The notes below the pieces were generated by a model. It was not told the origin of the DNA. It saw only the letters and a program-made list of their open reading frames with translations, and searched no databases. A stretch of DNA of 56,644 nt from UMGS1387 sp045577475 (lineage in GTDB: Bacteria; Bacillota; Clostridia; Oscillospirales; CAG-382): positions 1 to 56,644 of the forward strand of contig JAZNIM010000087.1 of assembly GCA_045577475.1 (NCBI GenBank). The letters are read 5' to 3'. A program made the position numbers and the translations under genes. Shown one piece after another: positions 41,223 to 49,457 of this stretch (positions within the stretch are counted from its first letter, which is position 1; every line of letters starts with the position of its first letter).

Positions 41223-41238
41223 TCAGCTTTTCTCTTTG

Positions 41239-41271
41239 GTAACTTTCTCTTTTCAGCAAAGAGAAAGTTAC
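41239..41271 (-). repeat. Stop-codon hairpin of tpiA, module D (copy 1)
   Basis: Minus-strand 14-bp stem GTAACTTTCTCTTT/AAAGAGAAAGTTAC with loop GCTGA (41271-41258 with 41252-41239). The TAA stop of tpiA is in the first arm. A homologous hairpin with three compensated base pairs follows the fba stop. Confidence 0.83.
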
Positions 41272-42023
41272 TGAGCGGCGTCTACGATGATGCCGAAGTC
41301 TTCTGTCTTGAGAGAAGCACCGCCGATAAGACCGCCGTCAACGTTTTCGCACTTGAGAAGGTCTGCACAGTTCTTTGCGTTCATTGATCCGCCATACTGA
41401 ACGATTGTTTCGTCTGCAACAGCCTTTCCGTAAAGCTCTGCAACAACTGCTCTTACAACGCCGCAAGCTTCGTCAGCCTGTTCGTTAGTTGCAGTCTTGC
41501 CTGTACCGATTGCCCAAACGGGTTCGTATGCGATGATAACGTTCTTCATCTGCTCTGCTGTAACGTCGAGAAGGTCAACCTTTGTCTGCTTGCCGAGAAT
41601 TTCAGCAGTAATGCCCTGCTCTCTTTCCTTTTCAAGCTCGCCTACGCAAAGAATAACCTTAAGACCTGCTTCAAGTGCAGCCTTAACTCTTGCGTTTACC
41701 GTTTCGTCTGTTTCTGCAAAGTACTGTCTTCTTTCGGAGTGACCGATGATTACGTATTCAACGCCAAGGTCGCAGAGCATATCTGCACTTGTTTCGCCTG
41801 TGTATGCGCCGCTCTTTGCAAAATGTACGTTCTGTGCACCAATCTTGATGTTGGAGCCTTTTACTGTTTCAACTGCTGCAGCAAGGTTTGTTGCAGGAAC
41901 GCAGCAAACGATGTCACAATTATCCTTGCCTGCTACTACAGGCTTGAGTGCTTCTAAAAATGCCTTTGTTTCGGAAGGAGTCTTGTTCATCTTCCAGTTG
42001 CCGGCAATTACTAATCTTCTCAT
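41268..42023 (-). CDS. tpiA: Triosephosphate isomerase
   Basis: 251-residue TIM barrel interconverting dihydroxyacetone phosphate and glyceraldehyde 3-phosphate. GNWKMNKT near the N-terminus supplies the catalytic Lys; IGHSERRQYF carries the electrophilic His (about 95); AYEPVWAIGTGKTA has the catalytic Glu (about 165) and loop 6; QYGGSMNAKN and GGLIGGASL form the phosphate site. AAAGGTAGG precedes the ATG. It follows pgk after 74 bp in the same direction. The stop codon lies inside a 14-bp hairpin. Confidence 0.95.
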   Translation of the reverse strand: MRRLVIAGNWKMNKTPSETKAFLEALKPVVAGKDNCDIVCCVPATNLAAAVETVKGSNIKIGAQNVHFAKSGAYTGETSADMLCDLGVEYVIIGHSERRQYFAETDETVNARVKAALEAGLKVILCVGELEKEREQGITAEILGKQTKVDLLDVTAEQMKNVIIAYEPVWAIGTGKTATNEQADEACGVVRAVVAELYGKAVADETIVQYGGSMNAKNCADLLKCENVDGGLIGGASLKTEDFGIIVDAAQ

Positions 42024-42062
42024 TTTGTTTACCTACCTTTTAACACGTAAATTTATTTGTAT

Positions 42063-42089
42063 GGGCGGATATTATCCGCCCGTTTTTTT
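42063..42089 (+). terminator. Intrinsic terminator in the pgk-tpiA gap, antisense to both genes
   Basis: GGGCGGAT/ATCCGCCC (42063-42070 with 42074-42081), G, then seven Ts on the plus strand. On the sense (minus) strand the hairpin has no T-tail, so it would stop antisense transcription and could act as a processing or stabilising hairpin on the sense mRNA. Confidence 0.6.
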
Positions 42090-42097
42090 ATAGTATT

Positions 42098-43396
42098 TTA
42101 GCGATCGTTGAGAGCAGAGATACCGGGAAGTTCCTTGCCTCCGAGGAATTCAAGGGATGCACCGCCGCCTGTGGAGATGTGAGTCATCTTATCAGCATAG
42201 CCGAGCTTTTCAACTGCTGCTGCAGAGTCACCGCCGCCGATGATGGAAATTGCGCCGCTTTCAGCAACAGCCTTAGCAACGGATTCTGTACCGTTAGCGA
42301 AGTTCTTCCATTCGGAAACACCCATAGGACCGTTCCAAACAACAGTACCTGCGCCCTTGATTGTCTTGGAGAAGAGTTCTACTGTTGTAGGACCGATATC
42401 AAGACCCATCCAGCCATCGGGAATGCAGTCGGAGTAAATTCTCATGTATTCTGTGTTTTCATCGTATTCTCTACCAATCATGTTATCAACGGGGAGAAGG
42501 AAGCTAACGCCCTTAGCTCTTGCCTTGTTCATGAGTTCAACAGCAAGCTCAAGCTTGTCTTCTTCGCAAAGAGAAGTACCTGTTGTGTTGCCCAGTGCTC
42601 TGAAGAAGGTGTATGCCATACCGCCGCCGATGATGAGTGTGTCAACCTTTTCAATAAGGTTTTCAATAACGCCGATCTTATCGGAAACCTTTGCACCGCC
42701 GAGGATTGCAACGAAGGGACGCTTGGGATCGTTAAGAGCACCGCCCATAACTTCAAGCTCCTTCTGAATGAGGTAGCCGCAAGCTGCTTCTTCAACAAAA
42801 GCAGTAACACCTGCAGTGGAGCAGTGTGCTCTGTGTGCACTGCCGAATGCATCGTTTACGTAAAGGTCGCAAAGAGAAGCAAGTTCCTTGGAGAAGGATT
42901 CTTCGTTCTTTGTTTCTCTTGCATCAAAGCGTACGTTTTCAAGAAGAACAGCTTCGCCTTCCTTGAGAGCCGCAATCTTAGCCTTTGCATCTTCGCCTAC
43001 GATATCCTTTGCAAATGTAACCTTGCCGTCAAGAAGCTCATTGAGTCTGTCAGCAACAGGCTTTAATGTGAACTTAACAGGGTCGTTCTTCTTTGCCTTT
43101 TCAAGAAGCTCTGCCTTAGCTGCTGCCTGTTCTGCTTCGGGAAGTGCTTCAACCTTTTTCTTTTCCTTCTTGTCAAGACCGAAGCCTTCTGTAAAAATTG
43201 CATGAGGCTTGCCCATGTGTGAGCAGAGGATTACCTTTGCACCGTTTTCAAGCAGGTACTTGATTGTGGGAAGTGCGGATACGATTCTCTTATCGCTTGT
43301 GATTACGCCGTCCTTAAGGGGTACATTGAAGTCGCAGCGAACAAGTACTTTTTTGCCTGCAACCTTAATGTCTTCAACTGTCTTCTTGTTTAACAT
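42098..43396 (-). CDS. pgk: Phosphoglycerate kinase with an insertion
   Basis: 432 residues; most bacterial enzymes have about 395. Conserved parts: VLVRCDFNVPLKDG (about 17-30), the phosphate-binding FGSAHRAHCS (about 174-183), FVAILGGAKVSDKIGVI (about 218-234) and the C-terminal IGGGDSAAAVEKLG and HISTGGGASLEFL. The extra length is one insertion at about residues 65-105, between the CSHMGKP motif and the KFTLKPVADRL helix. It is Lys/Glu/Ala-rich and likely helical. The frame is continuous and the insert uses the same codons as the rest, so it is native. ATG with AGAGAGGTAAAG upstream; promoter at 43451-43479. Confidence 0.94.
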   Translation of the reverse strand: MLNKKTVEDIKVAGKKVLVRCDFNVPLKDGVITSDKRIVSALPTIKYLLENGAKVILCSHMGKPHAIFTEGFGLDKKEKKKVEALPEAEQAAAKAELLEKAKKNDPVKFTLKPVADRLNELLDGKVTFAKDIVGEDAKAKIAALKEGEAVLLENVRFDARETKNEESFSKELASLCDLYVNDAFGSAHRAHCSTAGVTAFVEEAACGYLIQKELEVMGGALNDPKRPFVAILGGAKVSDKIGVIENLIEKVDTLIIGGGMAYTFFRALGNTTGTSLCEEDKLELAVELMNKARAKGVSFLLPVDNMIGREYDENTEYMRIYSDCIPDGWMGLDIGPTTVELFSKTIKGAGTVVWNGPMGVSEWKNFANGTESVAKAVAESGAISIIGGGDSAAAVEKLGYADKMTHISTGGGASLEFLGGKELPGISALNDR

Positions 43397-43450
43397 TTTC
43401 TTTACCTCTCTTATATAATTAAATTTTTAACAAACTAAATTTGCAAAGTG

Positions 43451-43479
43451 ATTATAACATATACTTTCCCTTAACGCAA
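43451..43479 (-). promoter_or_regulatory. SigA promoter of pgk-tpiA
   Basis: Minus strand TTGCGT (43479-43474), 17-nt spacer, TATAAT (43456-43451). Confidence 0.75.
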
Positions 43480-43540
43480 GAGAAAATATTCAAAAATCAA
43501 GCACAAATCCAATAAATTTACAATATTTTAAACTATATCT

Positions 43541-44332
43541 TTATTTTTTCAGCTTAATACTGATTTCTCCGCCGCAAAGCTTCTTTGTAAAGCCGTCCTG
43601 AGTGCGTACAAGCAGTGCTCCGTCGGGGCATATATCAAGAGCTGCCGCCCTTACGGGTGCTTCGTCAGCGGTAAGAATACTTATTTCCTTTCCGATAACC
43701 ACCGAGCGTCTTTTATACATGGAAATAACATCGTCCTCTGAAAAAATGCTGTCATAAAGCAGCTTTTCCGCCTCTTCGCAGATATATGCACACAAGGTCA
43801 CGGGGTCATATCTTTTCTTTGTCATATCATACAGAGATGTAACCGTTCTTCTCAATTCCGTCGGAAGCTTAGAACTATCAAGCTTAAAGTTTATTCCAAA
43901 GCCTGCCACTACACATTCCTCGCCGTTTTTATCCGTAAAATGCTCGCAGAGTATTCCGCACAGCTTTTTGCCGCCGAAGAATATGTCGTTAACCCATTTT
44001 ATTCCAACTCCTGCTTTTTCGCCGGTTCCGCACAGCCTGTCAATTGCCATACATACCGCAAGGCACGCCTTTACCGTAAACAGCTTATCCTCAATCGCCT
44101 GTTTGTTTTTCACAACAATGCTCATGTACAGTCCGCCGTTTTCGGGAGAATAAAAGCTCTTTCCCTGACGTCCTCTGCCCGACAACTGCTCTCTTGCAAC
44201 AATCACATGTCCGTCGCTCAGAAGATGTGCGATTTTCTTTGCATGGCTGTTGGTGGAATCAAGGCTGGAAAAAAATCCGGCATTTTTTCCCACAGTATGC
44301 GTGCACATTTCAGATAAAGGCTTTGTATTCAT
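43541..44332 (-). CDS. birA: Biotin--[acetyl-CoA-carboxylase] ligase, without DNA-binding domain
   Basis: 263 residues. The catalytic domain has the biotin/ATP loop SGRGRQGKSFYSP (about 59-71), VGIKWVNDIFFGGKKLCGIL (about 117-136) with the catalytic Lys, and the C-terminal SH3-like cap (GALLVRTQDGFTKKLCGGEI). The N-terminal helix-turn-helix of bifunctional BirA is absent, so it modifies biotin carrier proteins but should not repress biotin genes. ATG at 44332 with GCGGAGGTG upstream. It diverges from asnA. Confidence 0.92.
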   Translation of the reverse strand: MNTKPLSEMCTHTVGKNAGFFSSLDSTNSHAKKIAHLLSDGHVIVAREQLSGRGRQGKSFYSPENGGLYMSIVVKNKQAIEDKLFTVKACLAVCMAIDRLCGTGEKAGVGIKWVNDIFFGGKKLCGILCEHFTDKNGEECVVAGFGINFKLDSSKLPTELRRTVTSLYDMTKKRYDPVTLCAYICEEAEKLLYDSIFSEDDVISMYKRRSVVIGKEISILTADEAPVRAAALDICPDGALLVRTQDGFTKKLCGGEISIKLKK

Positions 44333-44379
44333 GTCAATCACCTCCGCAGAAGCACCAATACACAAAATTTACCAAATGC

Positions 44380-44408
44380 ATTGTACTACAAATTTATTAA
44401 TATGTCAA
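44380..44408 (-). promoter_or_regulatory. SigA promoter of birA
   Basis: Minus strand TTGACA (44408-44403), 17-nt spacer, TACAAT (44385-44380). Confidence 0.83.
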
Positions 44409-44476
44409 GTTTTTTGTCGTATTTTCATGCATTTATCGGCATTATGCCGTTTTTTTGAAGAATAATAAAAAAACAC

Positions 44477-44505
44477 TTGCTAAAAATGTTATTGTGTGGT
44501 ACACT
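44477..44505 (+). promoter_or_regulatory. SigA promoter of asnA
   Basis: TTGCTA at 44477-44482, 17-nt spacer, TACACT at 44500-44505. Confidence 0.7.
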
Positions 44506-44540
44506 TTATAAGGAATTTTATTTAAGTAAGGAGCATCTTT

Positions 44541-45539
44541 ATGTATAAATCCGTTTTGGGTATTAAAGAAACGCAGGTAGCAATAAAAAGCTGCAAAGAC
44601 TACTTTGAAAGAGAACTGGCGGCGACTTTAAATCTTACACGTGTATCCGCACCTCTTTTTGTCACGCCCGAATCGGGACTCAACGATGCACTCAACGGAG
44701 TTGAAAGACCTGTTCAGTTTGACATTCTTGAAACAGGCAAGGACGTACAGATAGTTCAGTCACTTGCAAAGTGGAAAAGATTTGCTCTTGGCAAGTACGG
44801 CTTTGACCCTGGCGAAGGTTTATACACGGACATGAACGCCATCAGACGTGACGAGGAAACAGATGCCATTCACTCGCTGTATGTTGACCAGTGGGACTGG
44901 GAAAAGGTTATTGAAAAAAGCGAAAGAACCCTTGACACCCTCAAAAGAACGGTTAAGAAAATCTACCGTGTCCTCAAGAGCACCGAGCAGCACATGGCTT
45001 ACCATTTCCCTGCACTTGCCAAGGAATATGCACAAAACCTTCTTCCCGAGGAAATCATCTTCATCACAACGCAAGAGCTTGAGGATATGTATCCCGACCT
45101 TTCTTCAAAGCAGAGAGAGCATACCATCACCCGTGAAAAGGGTGCGGTTTGTCTTATGCAGATAGGCGGTGTACTCAAATCAGGCAACAAGCATGACGGC
45201 AGAAGTCCCGACTATGACGACTGGGCAATGAACTGCGATATTCTGCTTTACTATCCCGTTCTTGACATTTCCCTTGAAATTTCAAGCATGGGAATACGTG
45301 TTGACGAGGAAGCTCTTGACAGACAGCTTACAATCTCAGGCTGCAACGACAGAAGAAGCATGGACTTCCACAAGGCAATACTGGAGTGCCGTCTTCCCTA
45401 CACCATCGGCGGCGGAATCGGTCAGTCAAGACTGTGCATGTTCTATCTGAGAAAGATGCACATCGGCGAGGTTCAGGCATCCGTATGGCCTGAAAGCAAG
45501 GAAAAAGAGCTTGCAAAGGAAGGAATTATACTCCTTTAA
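44541..45539 (+). CDS. asnA: Aspartate--ammonia ligase (asparagine synthetase A)
   Basis: 332 residues, the same size as E. coli AsnA, a class II aminoacyl-tRNA-synthetase-like fold using ammonia and ATP. Landmarks: RVSAPLFVTPESGLNDALNG (about 35-54), ERPVQFDI, LYTDMNAIRRDEE (about 94-106), YVDQWDWEKVI, SPDYDDWAMNCDI and the class II motif LPYTIGGGIGQSRLCMF near 293-309. AAGGAG precedes the ATG. The enzyme makes asparagine from aspartate, also the substrate of the aspartate kinase at 13.9 kb. Confidence 0.95.
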   Translation: MYKSVLGIKETQVAIKSCKDYFERELAATLNLTRVSAPLFVTPESGLNDALNGVERPVQFDILETGKDVQIVQSLAKWKRFALGKYGFDPGEGLYTDMNAIRRDEETDAIHSLYVDQWDWEKVIEKSERTLDTLKRTVKKIYRVLKSTEQHMAYHFPALAKEYAQNLLPEEIIFITTQELEDMYPDLSSKQREHTITREKGAVCLMQIGGVLKSGNKHDGRSPDYDDWAMNCDILLYYPVLDISLEISSMGIRVDEEALDRQLTISGCNDRRSMDFHKAILECRLPYTIGGGIGQSRLCMFYLRKMHIGEVQASVWPESKEKELAKEGIILL

Positions 45540-45641
45540 GACGAAAAAGATAAATTTTTAACAAATACGTATTGAAGTACGGACATTTATAGGTTATTAT
45601 AATTATTGTTATTTTATTTTCAATCAACGGAGGAAAACAAA

Positions 45642-46505
45642 ATGTTAGTATCTGCAAAGGAAATGTTAACAAAAGCAAAGGAAGGACACTACGCTGTAGG
45701 TCAGTTCAACATCAACAATCTTGAATGGACAAAGGCCATCCTTCAGACAGCACAGGAGCTTAACTCTCCCGTAATCCTCGGTGTATCCGAAGGTGCAGGA
45801 AAGTATATGTGTGGCTACACAACAGTAGTTGGCATGGTAAACGGTATGATTAATGAACTCGGCATCACCGTTCCCGTAGCTCTCCACCTCGACCACGGCT
45901 CTTATGAAGGTGCTCTCAAGTGCATTGAAGCAGGCTTCTCATCCGTAATGTTCGACGGTTCTCACTATCCCATCGAAGAAAACATCGCAAAGACAACAGA
46001 GCTTGTTGGCATCTGCAACGCAAAGGGACTCTCTCTTGAAGCAGAGGTTGGTGCAATCGGCGGTGAAGAAGACGGCGTTGTAGGCGCAGGCGAATGTGCC
46101 GATCCCGCTGAATGTAAGATGATTGCAGACCTGGGCGTTACAATGCTCGCTGCAGGTATCGGTAACATCCACGGCAAGTACCCCGGAAACTGGGCAGGTC
46201 TATCTTTTGAAACTCTTGCTGCTGTTTCCGAAGCAGTTGGCGATATGCCCCTCGTTCTTCACGGCGGTACAGGTATTCCCGAAGATATGATTAAGAAGGC
46301 TATCAGCCTTGGCGTTTCCAAGATTAACGTAAATACAGAGTGCCAGCTTTCCTTCGCTGCTGCAACACGCAAGTACGTTGAAGAAGGCAAGGATCTTATC
46401 GGCAAGGGCTTTGACCCCAGAAAACTCCTCGCTCCCGGTGTTGAAGCAATCAAGGCAACCGTTAAGGAAAAAATGGAACTCTTCGGCTCCGTAAACAAAG
46501 CCTAA
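45642..46505 (+). CDS. fba: Class II fructose-1,6-bisphosphate aldolase
   Basis: 287-residue zinc-dependent aldolase of glycolysis. It shows VALHLDHGSYEGALKCIEAG (about 76-95) with the zinc and catalytic His/Asp residues, SVMFDGSHYPIEENI, the glutamate-rich EAEVGAIGGEEDGV loop and VLHGGTGIPEDMI (about 206-218) followed by ISLGVSKINVNTE. The ATG at 45642 follows ACGGAGG. The TAA stop is followed without gap by a 14-bp hairpin (46506-46538) and then a further terminator. Confidence 0.95.
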   Translation: MLVSAKEMLTKAKEGHYAVGQFNINNLEWTKAILQTAQELNSPVILGVSEGAGKYMCGYTTVVGMVNGMINELGITVPVALHLDHGSYEGALKCIEAGFSSVMFDGSHYPIEENIAKTTELVGICNAKGLSLEAEVGAIGGEEDGVVGAGECADPAECKMIADLGVTMLAAGIGNIHGKYPGNWAGLSFETLAAVSEAVGDMPLVLHGGTGIPEDMIKKAISLGVSKINVNTECQLSFAAATRKYVEEGKDLIGKGFDPRKLLAPGVEAIKATVKEKMELFGSVNKA

Positions 46506-46550
46506 CTTACTTTTTCTTTGCTAAAAAGAAAAAGTAAGCAAAAAGAAAAG
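46506..46550 (+). repeat. Stop-codon hairpin of fba, module D (copy 2)
   Basis: Fourteen-bp stem CTTACTTTTTCTTT/AAAGAAAAAGTAAG with loop GCTAA (46506-46519 with 46525-46538), then GCAAAAAGAAAAG. It starts on the base after the TAA stop. The tpiA hairpin has the same length, nearly the same loop (GCTGA) and the same following motif. Confidence 0.83.
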
Positions 46551-46580
46551 ATATTAGCACCAATCAAGGTATTGAAAAAT

Positions 46581-46642
46581 GCATCGTCTTAGATGCTCGG
46601 TTACCCGTCCGTGAGTCAAACAACGACTCACGGACTTTCTCT
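46581..46642 (+). terminator. Terminator of fba, module C (copy 3)
   Basis: GCATCGTCTTAGATGC, then TCGGTTACCC, then an 11-bp stem GTCCGTGAGTC/GACTCACGGAC (46607-46617 with 46625-46635) with loop AAACAAC and TTTCTCTTT after it. The loop is identical to that of the tpiA terminator although the stems differ completely. Confidence 0.85.
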
Positions 46643-46663
46643 TTCCGAAAAAGAAAAAGTTAG

Positions 46664-46702
46664 CCAAAAAAATGGCTGTATCATCCGATTTTGATACAGC
46701 CA
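46664..46702 (-). terminator. Terminator of the PHP-domain gene
   Basis: Minus strand TGGCTGTATCA/TGATACAGCCA (46702-46692 with 46683-46673) followed by TTTTTTT. Confidence 0.9.
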
Positions 46703-46725
46703 CCTTTGTGTTATAAATTGTGTTA

Positions 46726-47727
46726 TTACTTAATTTCGTCAAGGAAGTATGCGTTGGTGTAAGAGCATCTTCCGTCAGCACCTACAACAACAAGTCTGAA
46801 GTAAATGTCGTTGTCGTTGATATTGAAGGTTGCTTCTGTAAGAGTGCAGTTTTCGTCAATTCTCTTTTCACTGCGTCTGATGCCTCTTGCAATGCAGATT
46901 TCTCTTGCGTTATCTGTCTTAATGACAATTTTGCCGTCCTCAATGTATAATTCCTTAATGTCGGGACCGCATTCGCTGCAATAGAAGTTGCCGTCCAAAA
47001 GTGCTTTGGTGATGGTCTTGTATTCAAGCTTTTCGGCCTTAATCATGGTATAACCGCCGAAGGAAGAGCCAAGGTCGTGGTTGTCATCTGCTGCAATGCA
47101 GTAAATCTTCTTGCCGCCTCTGAGCATGTCGTCGTACTGAACTTCATTTCTGTCGTTGTAGCCTGCATGTACACAACCGAAGTTTACCATTTCCATGGCA
47201 TGCATACCGTTGTAGCTCATGTAGTTGTCACGGGTTTCCAAAGACCATACGGGGTGATTGTATGTAACAAAGAAGCCGCTTTCACGGAAGGTCTGCATCA
47301 TTTTTGTCATGCATTCGCCGGTGTATTCTCTTACAAAGTCAGGTTCGTTTTCGTTGAACTTTACCTGCTTTCTCCACTCAAGAGCATTGCCCCAAGCATA
47401 TTCTGTCCTGTGGAAGCAGGGCTGAATCACGGTTTCGGGGTCAAGTGCAACGGCACAGATGTGGCAGGTCTGTATTTCTTCAAAGACCTTGCTGGTGTGG
47501 TGATTTGTTTCAACCTCAAAGCCGTTGAGTGCCAGAAATGTATCATCGCAAAGCTCGGGGTGAGGAATAAATACATCGTGGTCGGTGTAGGCAACAATGC
47601 TGTAGCCCTTTGCTTTATATGCATCCTTGACTTCTTGGGGTGTCATTCTGCCGTCTGAAACGGTTGTATGGCAGTGAAGGTTGGCTTTATAAAATGTTCC
47701 TTCATTTGAAATAAGATATTTTTTCAT
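46726..47727 (-). CDS. PHP-domain metal-dependent phosphoesterase-like protein
   Basis: 333 residues. The PHP metal-binding residues are clear: NLHCHTTVSDG (about 16-26), AYTDHDVF (about 46-53), a His in the HICAVALDPE segment, YNHPVWS (about 156-162) and AADDNHD (about 214-220). PHP proteins hydrolyse phosphate esters such as histidinol phosphate or nucleotides. The C-terminal 80 residues form an added beta domain. ATG with AAAGGAGTC upstream; own promoter at 47755-47783 and terminator at 46664-46702, so it is monocistronic. The substrate is not identifiable. Confidence 0.85.
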   Translation of the reverse strand: MKKYLISNEGTFYKANLHCHTTVSDGRMTPQEVKDAYKAKGYSIVAYTDHDVFIPHPELCDDTFLALNGFEVETNHHTSKVFEEIQTCHICAVALDPETVIQPCFHRTEYAWGNALEWRKQVKFNENEPDFVREYTGECMTKMMQTFRESGFFVTYNHPVWSLETRDNYMSYNGMHAMEMVNFGCVHAGYNDRNEVQYDDMLRGGKKIYCIAADDNHDLGSSFGGYTMIKAEKLEYKTITKALLDGNFYCSECGPDIKELYIEDGKIVIKTDNAREICIARGIRRSEKRIDENCTLTEATFNINDNDIYFRLVVVGADGRCSYTNAYFLDEIK

Positions 47728-47754
47728 TGGAAAGACTCCTTTTGTTTTTTTATA

Positions 47755-47783
47755 ATTCTACTACCGAAAATCGGATTTGTCAA
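47755..47783 (-). promoter_or_regulatory. SigA promoter of the PHP-domain gene
   Basis: Minus strand TTGACA (47783-47778), 17-nt spacer, TAGAAT (47760-47755). Confidence 0.75.
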
Positions 47784-47794
47784 TAATGTAAAAC

Positions 47795-47827
47795 AAAAAA
47801 TAACGGCAGACTTTTACTTCTGCCGTT
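47795..47827 (-). terminator. Terminator after the CNNM/CorC gene
   Basis: Minus strand AACGGCAGA/TCTGCCGTT stem (47827-47819 with 47810-47802), then ATTTTTTG. Confidence 0.83.
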
Positions 47828-47885
47828 TAACTTTATTATATGTATTTTGAAATTATTGTTTGTTTTGATGTATAGAATTTCGGAA

Positions 47886-49235
47886 TTAATCTTTTGACTT
47901 TTCCTTGGATTTTTCCTTGGAATTGTCCTCATCCTCATCATCGTCATTCTTATCCTTATCCTTGGAGTTTTCCTCCTCGTCATCAGATTTGGGATTAACG
48001 ATAAGATTGATTTCTGCAGCTCGTCTTCCGTCAACCTTGATAACCTCAATATCTAAGTTGTCATAGCTGAAGGAATCGCCTACCTCGGGAACTTTACCTA
48101 AGTTGTCCATAACAAATCCGTTGACTGTGGCATTTTCTTCAAGTACCTCATCGGAAAAGTCGTACAGCTCACAAAGCTCGCTAAGAGAAGCACTACAGTT
48201 GATGACGTATGTAATATCGTCAATTTGCTTGATGTTTTCGATAACCTCGTCATGCTCGTCCCATATTTCGCCTACAAGACCTTCAAGGACGTCCTCCATG
48301 GTAACAAGACCTGCCGTTCCGCCGTATTCGTCAACTACTACAGCCATGTGCGTCTTTGCTGCCTGGAACTCACGAAGAAGCTTGGAAATTTCCATGCTTC
48401 CTGCTATGCATATAACTCCGTTGACAATGTCGCTTATGTCCTTACCGCCGTCGTGAAGCATTTTGTTGAAATCCTTCTCATGCATAACGCCGATTATGTT
48501 ATCAATTGTATCCCGGTAAACAGGGAGTCTTGAAAAGCCGCTTGTTCTGTACACATCCTGAATTTCTTCAAGGCTTGCATCGCTTGAAATAGCAACAATG
48601 TCAACTCTCGGTGTGAGAACCGCAGAAACTTCAAGATCGGTAAACTCTATGGCGTTTTTGATAAGCTCGCTTTCGTGTTCATCGATGCTTCCGTCGCTCT
48701 GTGCTTCTTCAACCATTGTAAGTATCTCATCTTCAGTTACTGCATCAACAGTCTGTACCTTGAAAACTGTGCTTATAAGCTTTTTCCAAAGGGAGAAGAT
48801 GAAGGTTATGGGTGTGAGAATTACCATTACAAACTTGACAATACCGCAAGTTGCCATGGTATACTTTTCGGCAAAGTCTTTTGCAAGAGTTTTTGGCGTA
48901 ATTTCACCGAAAAGAAGTATCAAAACCGTCATAACTATTGTTGATACTGTGGGCGCAAGCTCGGCATTGCCTTCCAGCAAATTGAGAAACAAAAGACCCG
49001 AAACAGTTGTTGCGGTGATGTTTACGATGTTGTTTCCCACAAGTATCGTGGAAATAAACTTTTCGTACGTTTCATCAATATCAAGCACGGATTTTGCACG
49101 TTTATTGCCGTCCTGTGCAAGTGTTTTCATACGATTTCTGTTGAAACTCGTAAAAGCGGTTTCTGTTGCTGAGAAAAACGCAGACAACGCTACAAGAATT
49201 GCAAGTACCGCTATCTGCCACCCGGCACCGTCCAT
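47886..49235 (-). CDS. CNNM/CorC (HlyC) family membrane protein
   Basis: 449 residues. The N-terminal DUF21/CNNM transmembrane domain (about 1-190) has ALSAFFSATETAFTSFNRNR and the following LVGNNIVNI, then two CBS domains (about 205-335, VLTPRVDIVAI, then IIGVMHEKDFNKML, VVDEYGGTAGLVTMEDVLEG) and a CorC_HlyC domain (about 350-420). Family members act in Mg2+ or cobalt transport, often as exporters. The last 35 residues are an extremely acidic/lysine tail of Asp, Glu, Lys and Ser, not part of the known fold. The ATG is followed by a single-gene unit with a terminator at 47795-47827. Confidence 0.9.
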   Translation of the reverse strand: MDGAGWQIAVLAILVALSAFFSATETAFTSFNRNRMKTLAQDGNKRAKSVLDIDETYEKFISTILVGNNIVNITATTVSGLLFLNLLEGNAELAPTVSTIVMTVLILLFGEITPKTLAKDFAEKYTMATCGIVKFVMVILTPITFIFSLWKKLISTVFKVQTVDAVTEDEILTMVEEAQSDGSIDEHESELIKNAIEFTDLEVSAVLTPRVDIVAISSDASLEEIQDVYRTSGFSRLPVYRDTIDNIIGVMHEKDFNKMLHDGGKDISDIVNGVICIAGSMEISKLLREFQAAKTHMAVVVDEYGGTAGLVTMEDVLEGLVGEIWDEHDEVIENIKQIDDITYVINCSASLSELCELYDFSDEVLEENATVNGFVMDNLGKVPEVGDSFSYDNLDIEVIKVDGRRAAEINLIVNPKSDDEEENSKDKDKNDDDEDEDNSKEKSKEKSKD

Positions 49236-49457
49236 TTAAAATATCACTCCTATTTTCCTATAATAAAGTTAATCTATTCTATCATGAGTAAAAGCAAAAT
49301 GCAAGTGTTGTTCACAATTTTTAAAGAATTTATCATATTATGTTAAGAAAAAGACCGATTCTTTTAGAGTTACTTTTGTGCTTGGCAGGGTTTTCGACAT
49401 AAATGCAGCTTACATAATTCAAGGACTGTACCAAACATGATACAGCCCCTTATTTTA

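Noticed and set aside
42179..43066. 295-codon plus-strand frame within pgk
   Set aside because: A shadow of pgk in another frame; pgk motifs are unambiguous.
45572..45603. SigA promoter for fba
   Set aside because: TATAAT is good but the TTGAAG box is 20 bases away, too far for confidence.
49421..49450. Strong terminator for the alpha/beta hydrolase gene
   Set aside because: The stem resembles other terminators but no T-run follows on the minus strand, so it is only noted as a weak relative.
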